A DNA stretch of 57,119 bases from the NCBI GenBank assembly GCA_036519295.1, contig DATDLN010000172.1:1-57119 (forward strand), in the 5' to 3' direction. Made by a program: the position numbers and the translations under genes. Positions 24,726 through 32,351 of the stretch are shown in pieces; positions within the stretch are counted from its first letter, which is position 1; each line of letters begins with the position of its first letter. This DNA comes from JACVRW01 sp036519295 (GTDB lineage Bacteria; Actinomycetota; Thermoleophilia; Solirubrobacterales; Thermoleophilaceae). The notes under the pieces were generated by a model. It had not been told where the DNA came from and did no database searches. It saw nothing but the letters and a program-made list of their open reading frames with translations.

Positions 24726-25747
24726 GCGCCGGGGGGCGAGAGCTCTCCCGGGCGGACCGGATACTGCCCGGACTGTGGCGTCTGCGGCTGCCGCTGCCGT
24801 GGCCCGCCGTTCCGCACGTCAACGCGTTCGCCGTCGCCTCGGGCAAGGGCGTCGTGCTGGTCGACACCGGGTTTCACGAGCCCGGCGCGATGCGCCAGCT
24901 CGAGCGCGCGCTCGACCAGGCGGGGCTGCGGCTCGAGCACGTGCGGCTCTTGGCCTGCACACACGCGCACTCCGACCACTACGGCTTGGCGGGGCCGATC
25001 ACTCGCGCCGCGGGCTGCGAGCTCTGGATGCATCCGAACCACGGACACGCCACGAGGGCGGCGCGCGACCCGGAGCGCGCATTCGAGCGGCGACTCGAGG
25101 TGGCGCGCCAGAGCGGTGTGCCGGCCGCCGACCTCGAGGTCTTCGAGGAGCAGCGCCGCGGCCAGGGCTTCGGCATCGCCGAGATCGTGCTCCCCGACCG
25201 CGATCTCCTCTCCGGCGTCGAGGTGTCGACCGACCTGGGCACATGGCAGGTGTACGAGACCCCGGGCCACGCACCCTCGCACGTGGTCCTCCACCAGCCC
25301 GAGCGTGGCCTGCTTCTGTCGGGCGACCACCTGCTCGGGCGCGTCTCGCTCTACTACGACTACGGCTACACGCCCGACCCGGTCGGCGAGTTCCTGCACA
25401 GCCTCGACGTGGTCGACGAGCTCGACGTCCGGCTTGTCCTCGCCGGCCACGGGCGCCCGGTGCGCGATGCCCGCGCGCTCGCGGAGGCGAACCGCCGTGC
25501 GGTTGCCGAGCGGTTGGCGCGCGTGCGGAACGCCCTCGGCGACGGCCCGCGCATGGCGTTCGACGTGGTCCCCGAGATGCTCGACCGCGAGCTGCCTCGG
25601 CCGATGATGGTCGGCTGGGGGCTCTCGGAGGCGCTCTGCTACCTGCGGCACCTCGAGCTTCGCGGCGAGGTGCAGCGCCTCGACGGGAGCGATCCCGAGC
25701 GCTGGGCGCGGGCCGAGGTGGGCCCGAGCCCTAGACCGTCGCCTTAG
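24722..25747 (+). CDS. MBL-fold metallo-hydrolase
   Basis: A 341-residue metallo-beta-lactamase-fold protein. The metal motif THAHSDHYGLAG (HxHxDH, about residues 80-85) is complete, with later ligands TPGHAPSH (His), LLSGDHLL (Asp) and LAGHGRP (His). It belongs to the branch with a C-terminal helical extension found in thioesterases and glyoxalase-II-like enzymes. It overlaps the AGPS-like gene by 4 bases, so a joint pathway is likely. Its 3' end overlaps the metF 3' end on the other strand by 17 bp. Substrate unknown. Confidence 0.88.
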   Translation: MSAGGRELSRADRILPGLWRLRLPLPWPAVPHVNAFAVASGKGVVLVDTGFHEPGAMRQLERALDQAGLRLEHVRLLACTHAHSDHYGLAGPITRAAGCELWMHPNHGHATRAARDPERAFERRLEVARQSGVPAADLEVFEEQRRGQGFGIAEIVLPDRDLLSGVEVSTDLGTWQVYETPGHAPSHVVLHQPERGLLLSGDHLLGRVSLYYDYGYTPDPVGEFLHSLDVVDELDVRLVLAGHGRPVRDARALAEANRRAVAERLARVRNALGDGPRMAFDVVPEMLDRELPRPMMVGWGLSEALCYLRHLELRGEVQRLDGSDPERWARAEVGPSPRPSP

Positions 25748-26627
25748 CCCGCGTCCACGGATGCGCGGCGCGGACCGCCGCGAGGATCGCTCGCGTTGCG
25801 GGCGAGCGGTTCAACGTGTAAAAGTGAATGCCGGGCGCGCCCCGCGCCAGGAGATCGGAGCATTGGAGGGTCGCGTACGCGACCCCGAGCTCGGCAACCG
25901 CTTCCGGGTCGTCGGCGCGCCCGTCGAGCTCCCGCTCGAGCTCGTCCGGGATAGTGGCGCCGCACATACCGGTGATCTTCTTGATCTGGTTGACGTTCGT
26001 GATCGGCATGATGCCCGGCACTATCGGCACGTGGACGCCGGCGGCGCGGGCGTCCTCGACGAAGTCGAAGTACAGCTCGTTGTCGAAGAAGAGCTGCGTG
26101 ATCAGGAAGGTCGCCCCCGCCTCGACCTTCTCCCTCGCGTAGCTCAGGTCACTCGCCCGGTCTGGCGCGTCCGGATGTACCTCGGGGAAGCACGCGGCCC
26201 CGATGCTGAAGTCGAACTGCTCGTTGATGAGCCGGATCAGCTCGACCGAGTAACTGAGCCCGCCCGGGTGCGGAGTCCAATCGCTCTGGCCTCGGGGCGG
26301 ATCGCCTCGGAGCGCCAGCACGTTCTGGATCCCGGCGGATTGGACCTCCGCGAGAATCTCGGTGAGCCGCTCCTTCGGCTCGCCGACGCAGGAGAGATGC
26401 GCCATCGCCTCGATCCCGAGGTCCTGCTTGATCCACTTGGTGATCTCGACGGTGCGCGCCCGCGTGGTGCCGCCGGCGCCGTACGTGACCGAGACGTAGT
26501 CGGGCTGGTCGTCCTTAAGCACCGCGAGCGTGCCTTCGAGCGTCCGCTGCCCGTCGTCGGTCTTGGGCGGGAAGAACTCGAACGAGAACACGGGGCGCTG
26601 GTGGTCGAGGATCTCCGCGATGCGCAT
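25731..26627 (-). CDS. metF: 5,10-methylenetetrahydrofolate reductase
   Basis: A 298-residue TIM-barrel flavoenzyme that reduces 5,10-methylene-THF to 5-methyl-THF for methionine synthesis. Family blocks are FSFEFFPPKTDDG (catalytic Glu), VSVTYGAGGTTR, HLSCVG, LALRGDPP, GAACFPEVHPDA, FLITQLFFDN and VPGIMPITNVNQI. Length is that of bacterial MetF. The start is ATG at 26627 (MRIAEIL). An open frame runs 12 codons further, but that stretch contains the promoter, which ends only 7 bases before this ATG, so the mRNA is probably leaderless. Confidence 0.95.
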   Translation of the reverse strand: MRIAEILDHQRPVFSFEFFPPKTDDGQRTLEGTLAVLKDDQPDYVSVTYGAGGTTRARTVEITKWIKQDLGIEAMAHLSCVGEPKERLTEILAEVQSAGIQNVLALRGDPPRGQSDWTPHPGGLSYSVELIRLINEQFDFSIGAACFPEVHPDAPDRASDLSYAREKVEAGATFLITQLFFDNELYFDFVEDARAAGVHVPIVPGIMPITNVNQIKKITGMCGATIPDELERELDGRADDPEAVAELGVAYATLQCSDLLARGAPGIHFYTLNRSPATRAILAAVRAAHPWTRAKATV

Positions 26628-26634
26628 GGGGTCC

Positions 26635-26667
26635 AAGGTAGAACCTTGACATGATCGTGTCAAGGTT
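26635..26667 (-). promoter_or_regulatory. metF promoter with built-in perfect inverted repeat
   Basis: On the minus strand TTGACA (26663-26658), a 17-base spacer, then TACCTT (26640-26635), 7 bases before the metF ATG. The -35 box is inside a perfect 10-bp inverted repeat: AACCTTGACA, 6-base centre, TGTCAAGGTT (26667-26642). The second arm fills most of the spacer, the usual place for a repressor or MerR-like activator. The stop codon of the upstream 97-residue gene also lies within it. The regulator is unknown. Confidence 0.65.
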
Positions 26668-26953
26668 GGCGGTTCTCGGGCGGGATGATCTCCAGTCCCG
26701 TCGCCACGGCGTCCCGGTTGCCGAGCCGGTACTGGACGTCCACCGAGTCGTCCTTTCCGTACGAGCCGAACAGCCCGAGGAAGATCGCGGTCCAGCGGCC
26801 GAGGCCCAACTTCTCCTTCTCGAGCGGCTGAAAGAAATGGAGCTCGCGGCCTGCGACCTCGTAATCCCTGCCCTCCCGCTGCGGCACGCCGTTCAGGAAT
26901 ACGCGGTAGGGCGGCTCGGCGCCGCGCGGGAGGGGGACGCGCCAGCGCTTCAC
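26660..26953 (-). CDS. Uncharacterised 97-residue protein
   Basis: Not recognised. A 97-residue soluble-looking protein with a Pro/Arg-rich start (KRWRVPLPRGAEPP), a central FFQPLEKEKLGLGRW, a short hydrophobic stretch (TAIFLGLFGSYG) and a mixed C-terminus (SVDVQYRLG). Its ATG overlaps the stop of the 116-residue gene (ATGA), so the pair is translationally coupled and lies downstream of moaA. The stop codon falls within the metF operator palindrome. Codon use is like that of its neighbours. Coupling and GC3 pattern are the evidence for a real gene. Confidence 0.65.
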   Translation of the reverse strand: MKRWRVPLPRGAEPPYRVFLNGVPQREGRDYEVAGRELHFFQPLEKEKLGLGRWTAIFLGLFGSYGKDDSVDVQYRLGNRDAVATGLEIIPPENRQP

Positions 26954-27300
26954 GGCCGCTCCTCGAGCGCCCTCCGCAGCGCGTCGTAGGCCGATTCCCG
27001 GCGGCCCTGGTCGAGTAGCTGCCGCCGCAGGCGCCCCGTGAAGGCCTCGGTCGAGCCGTCGCCGCGGACGTCGACGCCCGCGCGCAGCCGGCCGGGCCCC
27101 GCCAGCTCGAGCCGGCCGACGACCTGCTCGACGGGGTCCAGCCGGCGCATCAGGGTGCCCCCGACGGCGTGCGCGTCGGCTCCCCGCTCGAGCTGCCGGC
27201 CCTCGCGCTCCATGGCTTCGAGCGCCCCGTCGAGCGTCGCGAAGCGTTCACGCCGCACCTTTGCCCCGCTGCGAACGGTGAGCGTGTACGACCTAGCCAC
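26950..27300 (-). CDS. Uncharacterised 116-residue protein
   Basis: Not recognised. A 116-residue basic protein with a beta-rich start (SYTLTVRSGAKVRRERF), a helical middle (ATLDGALEAMEREGRQLE) and a second half that reads like a small alpha/beta domain (VVGRLELAGPGRLRAGVDVRGDG) ending in an amphipathic helix. It overlaps moaA by 8 bp and the 97-residue gene by 4, which places all three in one unit. No cysteine, signal peptide or membrane segment is seen. It might be linked to molybdenum cofactor use, but nothing in the sequence shows this. Confidence 0.65.
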   Translation of the reverse strand: MARSYTLTVRSGAKVRRERFATLDGALEAMEREGRQLERGADAHAVGGTLMRRLDPVEQVVGRLELAGPGRLRAGVDVRGDGSTEAFTGRLRRQLLDQGRRESAYDALRRALEERP

Positions 27301-28288
27301 CGATGGCGGACATCGTGCGCGGCGGCTGCCTGAAGCCCGGCTCGCCCACGTGGTGCTTCAGCTCCTTGCGCCAGACCGCGTCGCGCAGGATCGTCTCGAG
27401 CTCCGAGTCGGTTGCACCTCCGCGCAGCGGCTCCCGCAGGTCGGTCTCGTGCAGGGAGAAGAGACAGGTGCGCAGCTTGCCGTCGGCGGTGAGGCGGATC
27501 CGGTTGCAGTCGCCGCAAAACGGCTCCGAGACGGGATTGATGAAGCCGATCTCGCCGCGTCCGTCGCGGAAGCGGAAGACGCGCGCGGTGGCGTGCGGCT
27601 CGCGCGGGCGCTCCTCGAGGGGGTGAACCCGGTCGATGATGGCCCGGATCTCCTCGCCCGTGAGCACCTGGTCGCGGCTCCAGGAATGGTCGCCGTCGAG
27701 CGGCATGAACTCGATGAAGCGCACCTGGTAGCTCGTCGAGCGCGCGAACTCGGCGAACGGCAGCGCCTCCTGCTCGGTGAAGCCGCGCAGCGCCACGGCG
27801 TTGACCTTGATCGGCCGCACCTCGGGATGGCGCGCGATCGCCTCGAGCCCTCGGAGCACCTGGGGAAGCGAGTCGCGCCTGGTGAGCTGGAAGAAGCGGT
27901 CGCGCTGGAGCGAGTCAATCGAGACGTTGACGCGAGTGATGCCGGCTTCGACCAGCGCGTCGGCGTCGCGCTCGAGCAGGTATGCGTTGGTGGTGAGCGA
28001 GAGGTCCTCTAGGCCGGGGATCGCGGCCAGCATCCCCACGAGCCGTGGGAACTCCCGCCGCACCAGCGGCTCGCCGCCCGTCAGGCGCAGGTCCGTGACC
28101 CCCATTTCCGACAGCACGCGGACGATGCGCTCGATCTCCTCGAACGTCAGCACCTCGTCGCGGTCGAGCCACGGCAGCCCGTCCGCGGGCATGCAGTACT
28201 GGCAGCGGAAGTTGCAGCGGTCGGTGACCGACACCCGGAGATCCGAGATGCGCCGTCCGTGGCCGTCGAAGAGCGATTCGCGGACCAT
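27293..28288 (-). CDS. moaA: GTP 3',8-cyclase (molybdenum cofactor biosynthesis)
   Basis: A 331-residue radical-SAM enzyme, first step of molybdopterin synthesis from GTP with MoaC. The N-terminal cluster is CNFRCQYC (Cys25, 29, 32), SAM-binding LTGGEPLVR follows at about 69-77, the C-terminal cluster has Cys258, Cys261 and Cys275, and the protein ends in the required Gly-Gly (AIGG). ATG at 28288 gives the standard N-terminus; a longer open frame overlaps the HD-domain gene and is not credible. The start is only 19 bp from that divergent gene. No other moa or mob gene lies in the window. Confidence 0.95.
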   Translation of the reverse strand: MVRESLFDGHGRRISDLRVSVTDRCNFRCQYCMPADGLPWLDRDEVLTFEEIERIVRVLSEMGVTDLRLTGGEPLVRREFPRLVGMLAAIPGLEDLSLTTNAYLLERDADALVEAGITRVNVSIDSLQRDRFFQLTRRDSLPQVLRGLEAIARHPEVRPIKVNAVALRGFTEQEALPFAEFARSTSYQVRFIEFMPLDGDHSWSRDQVLTGEEIRAIIDRVHPLEERPREPHATARVFRFRDGRGEIGFINPVSEPFCGDCNRIRLTADGKLRTCLFSLHETDLREPLRGGATDSELETILRDAVWRKELKHHVGEPGFRQPPRTMSAIGG

Positions 28289-28307
28289 GATCTGGAAGGG
28301 TACTCGC

Positions 28308-29096
28308 GTGGAGTTCCCGCGTATGGAGATTCGCGCGCCCACGCGTGGCAACCGCCGCTTGGAGGCGCTGTTCGAGGCCGCGAACGGCGACACGAGGCTG
28401 CAGGGCTGGTGGCACATGCAACAGGTGAACGCCGACCGGCTCGACATGTCAGACCACTCGTGGGTGCACATCCAGATCGTCGTCAACATCGCCCTGCGCC
28501 TGTTTCGCCTGCTGAATCGGGCGGGCGTCGAGCCGGCCATGGTCTCCGAGCACGGAATGGGGAGGCGCGACGCCGAGGTCGTGATAACCGCGGCCTGCCT
28601 GTTCCACGACACCGGCATGTCGATCCACCGGACCGACCACGAGCAGTACTCGCTCTTCCTCGCGGCCGACCGTATGCCCCGGCTGCTCGAGGGACTCTAC
28701 GAGGAGCCCGAGCTAACCGTCGTCATGTCCGAGGCGCTGCACGCCGTGATCGGCCACCGCCGCCGGGGCGGCGAGCCGCTCACGGTCGAGGCCGGCGTCG
28801 TGCGGGTGGCCGACGCGCTCGACATGGCGTCGGGCCGCTCCCGCGTGCCGTTCGAGACCCGCCGCCCGAACATCCACTCCCTGTCGGCCGCCGCCATCGA
28901 CGCGGTGACGATCGAGCCGGGCGAGGAGCGGACGGTTCGGATCGAGATCGCCATGAACAACTCGTCCGGCCTGTTCCAGGTCGACGAGCTGCTCGCCACG
29001 AAGCTCCGGGGCTCGGGGATCGAGGAGCACGTCGAGGTGGTGGCGAGGATCGAGGCCGAACACGAGAAGCGGCTCGTGCCGGTCTTCCGGATTTAA
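28308..29096 (+). CDS. HD-domain phosphohydrolase-like protein
   Basis: A 262-residue protein with an HD-type metal site: SDHSWVHIQIVVNIA (His), then ACLFHDTGMSIH (His-Asp), HAVIGHRRRGG (His) and VRVADALDMASGR (Asp). This is the full set of ligands for a metal-dependent phosphohydrolase, perhaps of nucleotides. The C-terminal 60 residues (RTVRIEIAMNNSSGLFQVDELLATKL) resemble the small domain seen in HD/RelA-like stand-alone proteins. GTG at 28308 has a GGAAGG ribosome site 8 bases upstream; ATG at 28323 is the alternative. It lies 31 bp before the ABC transporter genes and may be in their operon. Confidence 0.8.
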   Translation: MEFPRMEIRAPTRGNRRLEALFEAANGDTRLQGWWHMQQVNADRLDMSDHSWVHIQIVVNIALRLFRLLNRAGVEPAMVSEHGMGRRDAEVVITAACLFHDTGMSIHRTDHEQYSLFLAADRMPRLLEGLYEEPELTVVMSEALHAVIGHRRRGGEPLTVEAGVVRVADALDMASGRSRVPFETRRPNIHSLSAAAIDAVTIEPGEERTVRIEIAMNNSSGLFQVDELLATKLRGSGIEEHVEVVARIEAEHEKRLVPVFRI

Positions 29097-29127
29097 TCCC
29101 GTCCGCCTCGGGCATAGAGCCGCCGGA

Positions 29128-29880
29128 ATGACGGGGGACCAGGACGGCCTGCTCGTCGAGCTAGCGCAGGTGCGCAAGAGCTTCGGCGACAACGTGGTTC
29201 TCGACGGCGTCGACCTTAGCGTCGAGCGTGGCGCAGCCATCGTGATCGCCGGCCCATCGGGGTCCGGAAAGTCCACGCTGCTGCGCTGCATCAATGGCCT
29301 CGAGCCCGTCAACGCCGGGGAGGTGCGCTTCGAGGGCGCCCCGATCGACTATTCGGGCGGGGCGCTGAGCCGGCTGCGCGCGGAGATCGGGATGGTGTTC
29401 CAGCAGTTCAACCTCTTCCCACATATGACGGTCCAGGACAACATCGTTCTCGGCCCGGTCAAGGGGAAGGGCGTGTCGCGTGAGGAGGGCCGCCGGCGGG
29501 CGCGCGAGCTGCTGGAGCGTGTGGGGATCCCGGAGAAGGAGAACGAGTACCCCGCCGACCTGTCCGGCGGCCAGCAGCAGCGAGTGGCGATCGCCCGGGC
29601 GCTCGCCATGGATCCCAAGCTGATGCTGTTCGACGAGCCGACCTCGGCACTCGATCCCGAGATGATCCGCGAGGTCCTCGACGTCATGAGGGACCTTGCG
29701 CGCGAAGGCATGACCATGATCGTGGTCACGCACGAGATGGGGTTCGCGCGCGAGGTCTGCGACCGGATCGTCTTCATCGATCGGGGAGAGATCGTTGAGG
29801 AGGGGACCCCGGACGAGTTCTTCAGCGCAGCAAAGAGCCGGCGAGCGAAGGAGTTCGTGGACAAGATCATCCACCACTGA
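29128..29880 (+). CDS. Polar amino acid (glutamate/glutamine) ABC transporter, ATP-binding protein
   Basis: A 250-residue ABC ATPase of the GlnQ/GluA type. Walker A GPSGSGKST near residue 43, Q-loop MVFQQFNLFPHMTV, signature LSGGQQQR near 147, Walker B LMLFDEPTSALDPE and the switch His in VVTHEMGF are all intact. It powers uptake of polar amino acids with the three genes that follow. It is separated from the binding protein gene by 13 bp. Confidence 0.94.
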   Translation: MTGDQDGLLVELAQVRKSFGDNVVLDGVDLSVERGAAIVIAGPSGSGKSTLLRCINGLEPVNAGEVRFEGAPIDYSGGALSRLRAEIGMVFQQFNLFPHMTVQDNIVLGPVKGKGVSREEGRRRARELLERVGIPEKENEYPADLSGGQQQRVAIARALAMDPKLMLFDEPTSALDPEMIREVLDVMRDLAREGMTMIVVTHEMGFAREVCDRIVFIDRGEIVEEGTPDEFFSAAKSRRAKEFVDKIIHH

Positions 29881-29893
29881 CAAGGGGGACACC

Positions 29894-30790
29894 ATGCGAG
29901 ACAAAGGCAGGATGCTGAGACTGCTCGTCGCGCTCGCGCTCGTGCTGGGAGCGTTTGTTGTCGCGGGCTGTGGCGACGATGACGATGATGGGGGAGACGG
30001 CGGCGACCAGGCCGCCGACGCGCAGCAGTTCCCTGCCGACAGCACCCTGGGGAAGATCCAGAACCGCGGCGAGATCACGATCGGGGTGAAGTACGACGTG
30101 CCGCCCTTCGGCTTCAAGAACCCGCAGTCGGGCGAGGTCGAGGGTTTCGACGTCGACATGGGCAGGTTCATCGCCGAGGAGCTCGGCGTGGAGCCGAAAT
30201 TCATCGAGGCGATCTCCGACAACCGCATCCCGTTCCTCGAGAAGGGCACGGTCGACCTGATCCTCTCGACGATGACGATCAACGCCGAGCGCGATACCGA
30301 GATCGATTTCTCGGAGCCTTACTACATCGCCCAGGGGCGAATCCTGGTGCCAAAGGGCTCCGACATCATGGGCCTGAAGGACCTTGCCGGAAACAGCGTG
30401 TGCACCGCGCTTGGCTCGACCTACGAGGAGACCATCCGCGAGGAGGCGCCGGACGCCGACCTCAAGCTCGTCGACACCTACTCGGAGTGCCTGGAGCTGC
30501 TCCAGAACAAGGCGATCGACGCCATCTCCACCGACGACGTGATCCTGACCGGGATGATCATCCAGGACGACACCCTGCAGATGGTCGGCGACCGGCTCAC
30601 GACGGAGCCCTACGGCGTTGGGATCAAGGAGGGCGACAGTCAGCTGAAGCGCTTCGTCGACCGGGTGCTGAGGCAGGTCGAGGAGGATGGTCGCTGGGAG
30701 GAGACCTACCAGAAGTGGGTCGGCCGCCACATCAACAAGCAGGAGCAGCCTCCGGACATGACGCTGAAGCAGGCGCTCGAGCTCGGCTAG
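29894..30790 (+). CDS. Glutamate-type ABC transporter, substrate-binding lipoprotein
   Basis: A 298-residue family 3 extracellular solute-binding protein. The signal peptide ends in the lipobox VVAGC (Cys26), so it is a lipoprotein, followed by an acidic linker of Asp and Gly residues. The mature domain has GEITIGVKYDVPPFGFKNP, VEGFDVDMGRFIAEELGV, DLILSTMTI, and SEPYYIAQGRILV, typical for glutamate/glutamine/aspartate binding proteins such as GluB and GlnH. A strong AAGGGGGA site precedes the ATG at 29894. Exact ligand is inferred, not shown. Confidence 0.93.
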   Translation: MRDKGRMLRLLVALALVLGAFVVAGCGDDDDDGGDGGDQAADAQQFPADSTLGKIQNRGEITIGVKYDVPPFGFKNPQSGEVEGFDVDMGRFIAEELGVEPKFIEAISDNRIPFLEKGTVDLILSTMTINAERDTEIDFSEPYYIAQGRILVPKGSDIMGLKDLAGNSVCTALGSTYEETIREEAPDADLKLVDTYSECLELLQNKAIDAISTDDVILTGMIIQDDTLQMVGDRLTTEPYGVGIKEGDSQLKRFVDRVLRQVEEDGRWEETYQKWVGRHINKQEQPPDMTLKQALELG

Positions 30791-30818
30791 CGAGCGACCC
30801 CTTTCCGGAACACCGCCC

Positions 30819-31481
30819 ATGGCTGAGCTCTGGGAGGTACTGACCGAGCACTTCTCGGAGCTCAGCTCCGGTTTCTGGGTCACGGTCCGCCTCGTTGCCA
30901 TCTCGTTCGTCATCGCGATGGCGGTGGGCACGCTGGTGGCGGCGCTGCGCGTGGCTCCTCTGAAGCCGCTCAACTGGGCGGGCGGGATCTTCGTGGAGGT
31001 GTTCCGCAACACGCCGCTGCTGGTGCTGCTCTTCATCTCGTTCGCGGGCCTGCGCCGGGCCGGCGTCCCCATCGACGCCTGGGTGGCGGGAACGGCGAGC
31101 CTCGGCCTCTATACCGCGGCGTACGTGGCGGAGGCGCTGCGTTCGGGGGTATTCGCCGTTGGGAAAGGGCAGATCGAGGCGTCGCTGTCGCTGGGCCTCG
31201 ACTACCCGCGGACACTGCGCTACATCGTGCTGCCGCAGGCGTTCCGGACCGTGATCCCGCACCTCGGCAGCCTGACGATCGCCATGATCAAGAACTCCGC
31301 GATCGTCGGTGTCTCGCTGCTCGCGCTGCCCGACCTGCTCAAGCAGGCGCGCATCGTCCAGTCGCGGACGTTCGAGACGAACGAGACGTTCTTCTGGGCC
31401 GCCGTGGGCTATCTGATCCTGACCGGGCTGGCCACGGTCGCCGTCCGCTGGCTCGAGGCCCACTACGCGATTCGCAGGTGA
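30819..31481 (+). CDS. Polar amino acid ABC transporter permease 1
   Basis: A 220-residue inner-membrane permease of the HisM/GluC type with about five helices. The family N-terminal block GFWVTVRLVAISFVIAMAVGTLVAALR and EVFRNTPLLVLLF are clear. The EAA loop for contact with the ATPase is EASLSLGLDYPRTLRYIVLPQAFR near residues 125-148. It pairs with the next gene to make a heterodimeric channel, from which it is separated by 1 base. Confidence 0.93.
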   Translation: MAELWEVLTEHFSELSSGFWVTVRLVAISFVIAMAVGTLVAALRVAPLKPLNWAGGIFVEVFRNTPLLVLLFISFAGLRRAGVPIDAWVAGTASLGLYTAAYVAEALRSGVFAVGKGQIEASLSLGLDYPRTLRYIVLPQAFRTVIPHLGSLTIAMIKNSAIVGVSLLALPDLLKQARIVQSRTFETNETFFWAAVGYLILTGLATVAVRWLEAHYAIRR

Positions 31482-31482
31482 T

Positions 31483-32298
31483 GTGGCGGTGAACTACCTG
31501 TTCGATGGGAGCAACTGGGAGTGGCTGACCAGCGGGAACAACCTCCGCTTCCTGCTGGAGGGCTTCTTGGTCAACCTGGAGATCGCGGCGATCGCGATCG
31601 TGTTCTCGCTGATCTTCGGCCTGCTGCTCGCGCTCGCCAGACTCTCGACGTTCCGCCCCCTGAGCCTGACGGCCGGGCTCTGGGTGGACGTGTGGCGGAA
31701 CCTGCCGCTCATCTTCATCATCCTCTACCTCGCCCTGGCGCTGCCGGCGCCGTGGAAGGACTTCTACGAGGACAACGTGCCCGGCTTCTTCCCGGAGGCG
31801 CTGCAGTCCGGCCGGGTGTTCGCGGGAATCCTCGGCCTCGTCCTCTACAACTCCGCGGTGATCGCCGAGATCATGCGCGCGGGCATCCTCTCGCTCGATC
31901 GCGGGCAGGGGGAGGCGGCCGCGTCGCTCGGGCTCACCTATCCACAGCAGCTGCGTTACGTGATCCTGCCGCAGGGCCTGCGGCGGATGGTTCCCGCCAC
32001 GGTGTCACAGCTCATCACGCTCAACAAGGACACGACGCTCGTGAGCATCATCGCGATCGAGGAGGTGATGCGCCACGGGCGCATTCTTTCGAGCGGCTTC
32101 ACCGCCTTCGTCGGCGGCGTCGAAGCACCCGTGCTGCAGGTGTTCATCTTCATCGGCCTGCTGTTCGTGGTCACGAACCTGGCTCTCTCGCGCTTCTCCC
32201 GCCGTCTCGAGATTCGCGAGCGCAAGCGCACCGGCGGGACCGCCGGTCCCGTCGCCGGCTTGGAGGATCAGGTCGCTCTGGCCGCCGAGAGCAGCTGA
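31483..32298 (+). CDS. Polar amino acid ABC transporter permease 2
   Basis: A 271-residue permease of the HisQ/GluD type. It has the same fold as permease 1 but an insertion (about residues 85-105, KDFYEDNVPGFFPEALQSG) between helices, as in GluD. The EAA loop is EAAASLGLTYPQQLRYVILPQGLR. It begins with GTG one base after the preceding stop, implying translational coupling. The tail (about 30 residues) is polar and cytoplasmic. A strong hairpin terminator follows at 32306. Confidence 0.92.
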   Translation: MAVNYLFDGSNWEWLTSGNNLRFLLEGFLVNLEIAAIAIVFSLIFGLLLALARLSTFRPLSLTAGLWVDVWRNLPLIFIILYLALALPAPWKDFYEDNVPGFFPEALQSGRVFAGILGLVLYNSAVIAEIMRAGILSLDRGQGEAAASLGLTYPQQLRYVILPQGLRRMVPATVSQLITLNKDTTLVSIIAIEEVMRHGRILSSGFTAFVGGVEAPVLQVFIFIGLLFVVTNLALSRFSRRLEIRERKRTGGTAGPVAGLEDQVALAAESS

Positions 32299-32305
32299 AG
32301 CGGGT

Positions 32306-32339
32306 CAGACCCCTCGAGCGGACGGCCTCGAGGGGTCTG
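32306..32339. terminator. 13-bp perfect hairpin between converging genes
   Basis: CAGACCCCTCGAG (32306-32318), 8-base loop, CTCGAGGGGTCTG (32327-32339). It lies 8 bp after the permease stop and 12 bp before the stop of the opposite gene, so it can end transcription from both sides. It has no uridine run, common for GC-rich actinobacterial terminators. Confidence 0.75.
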
Positions 32340-32351
32340 GCCCTGGTCAGG

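Noticed and set aside
27293..28618. Longer moaA with a 110-residue extension
   Set aside because: The extension overlaps the HD-domain gene on the other strand and is Ser/Arg-rich; MoaA begins at ATG 28288 with its usual N-terminus.
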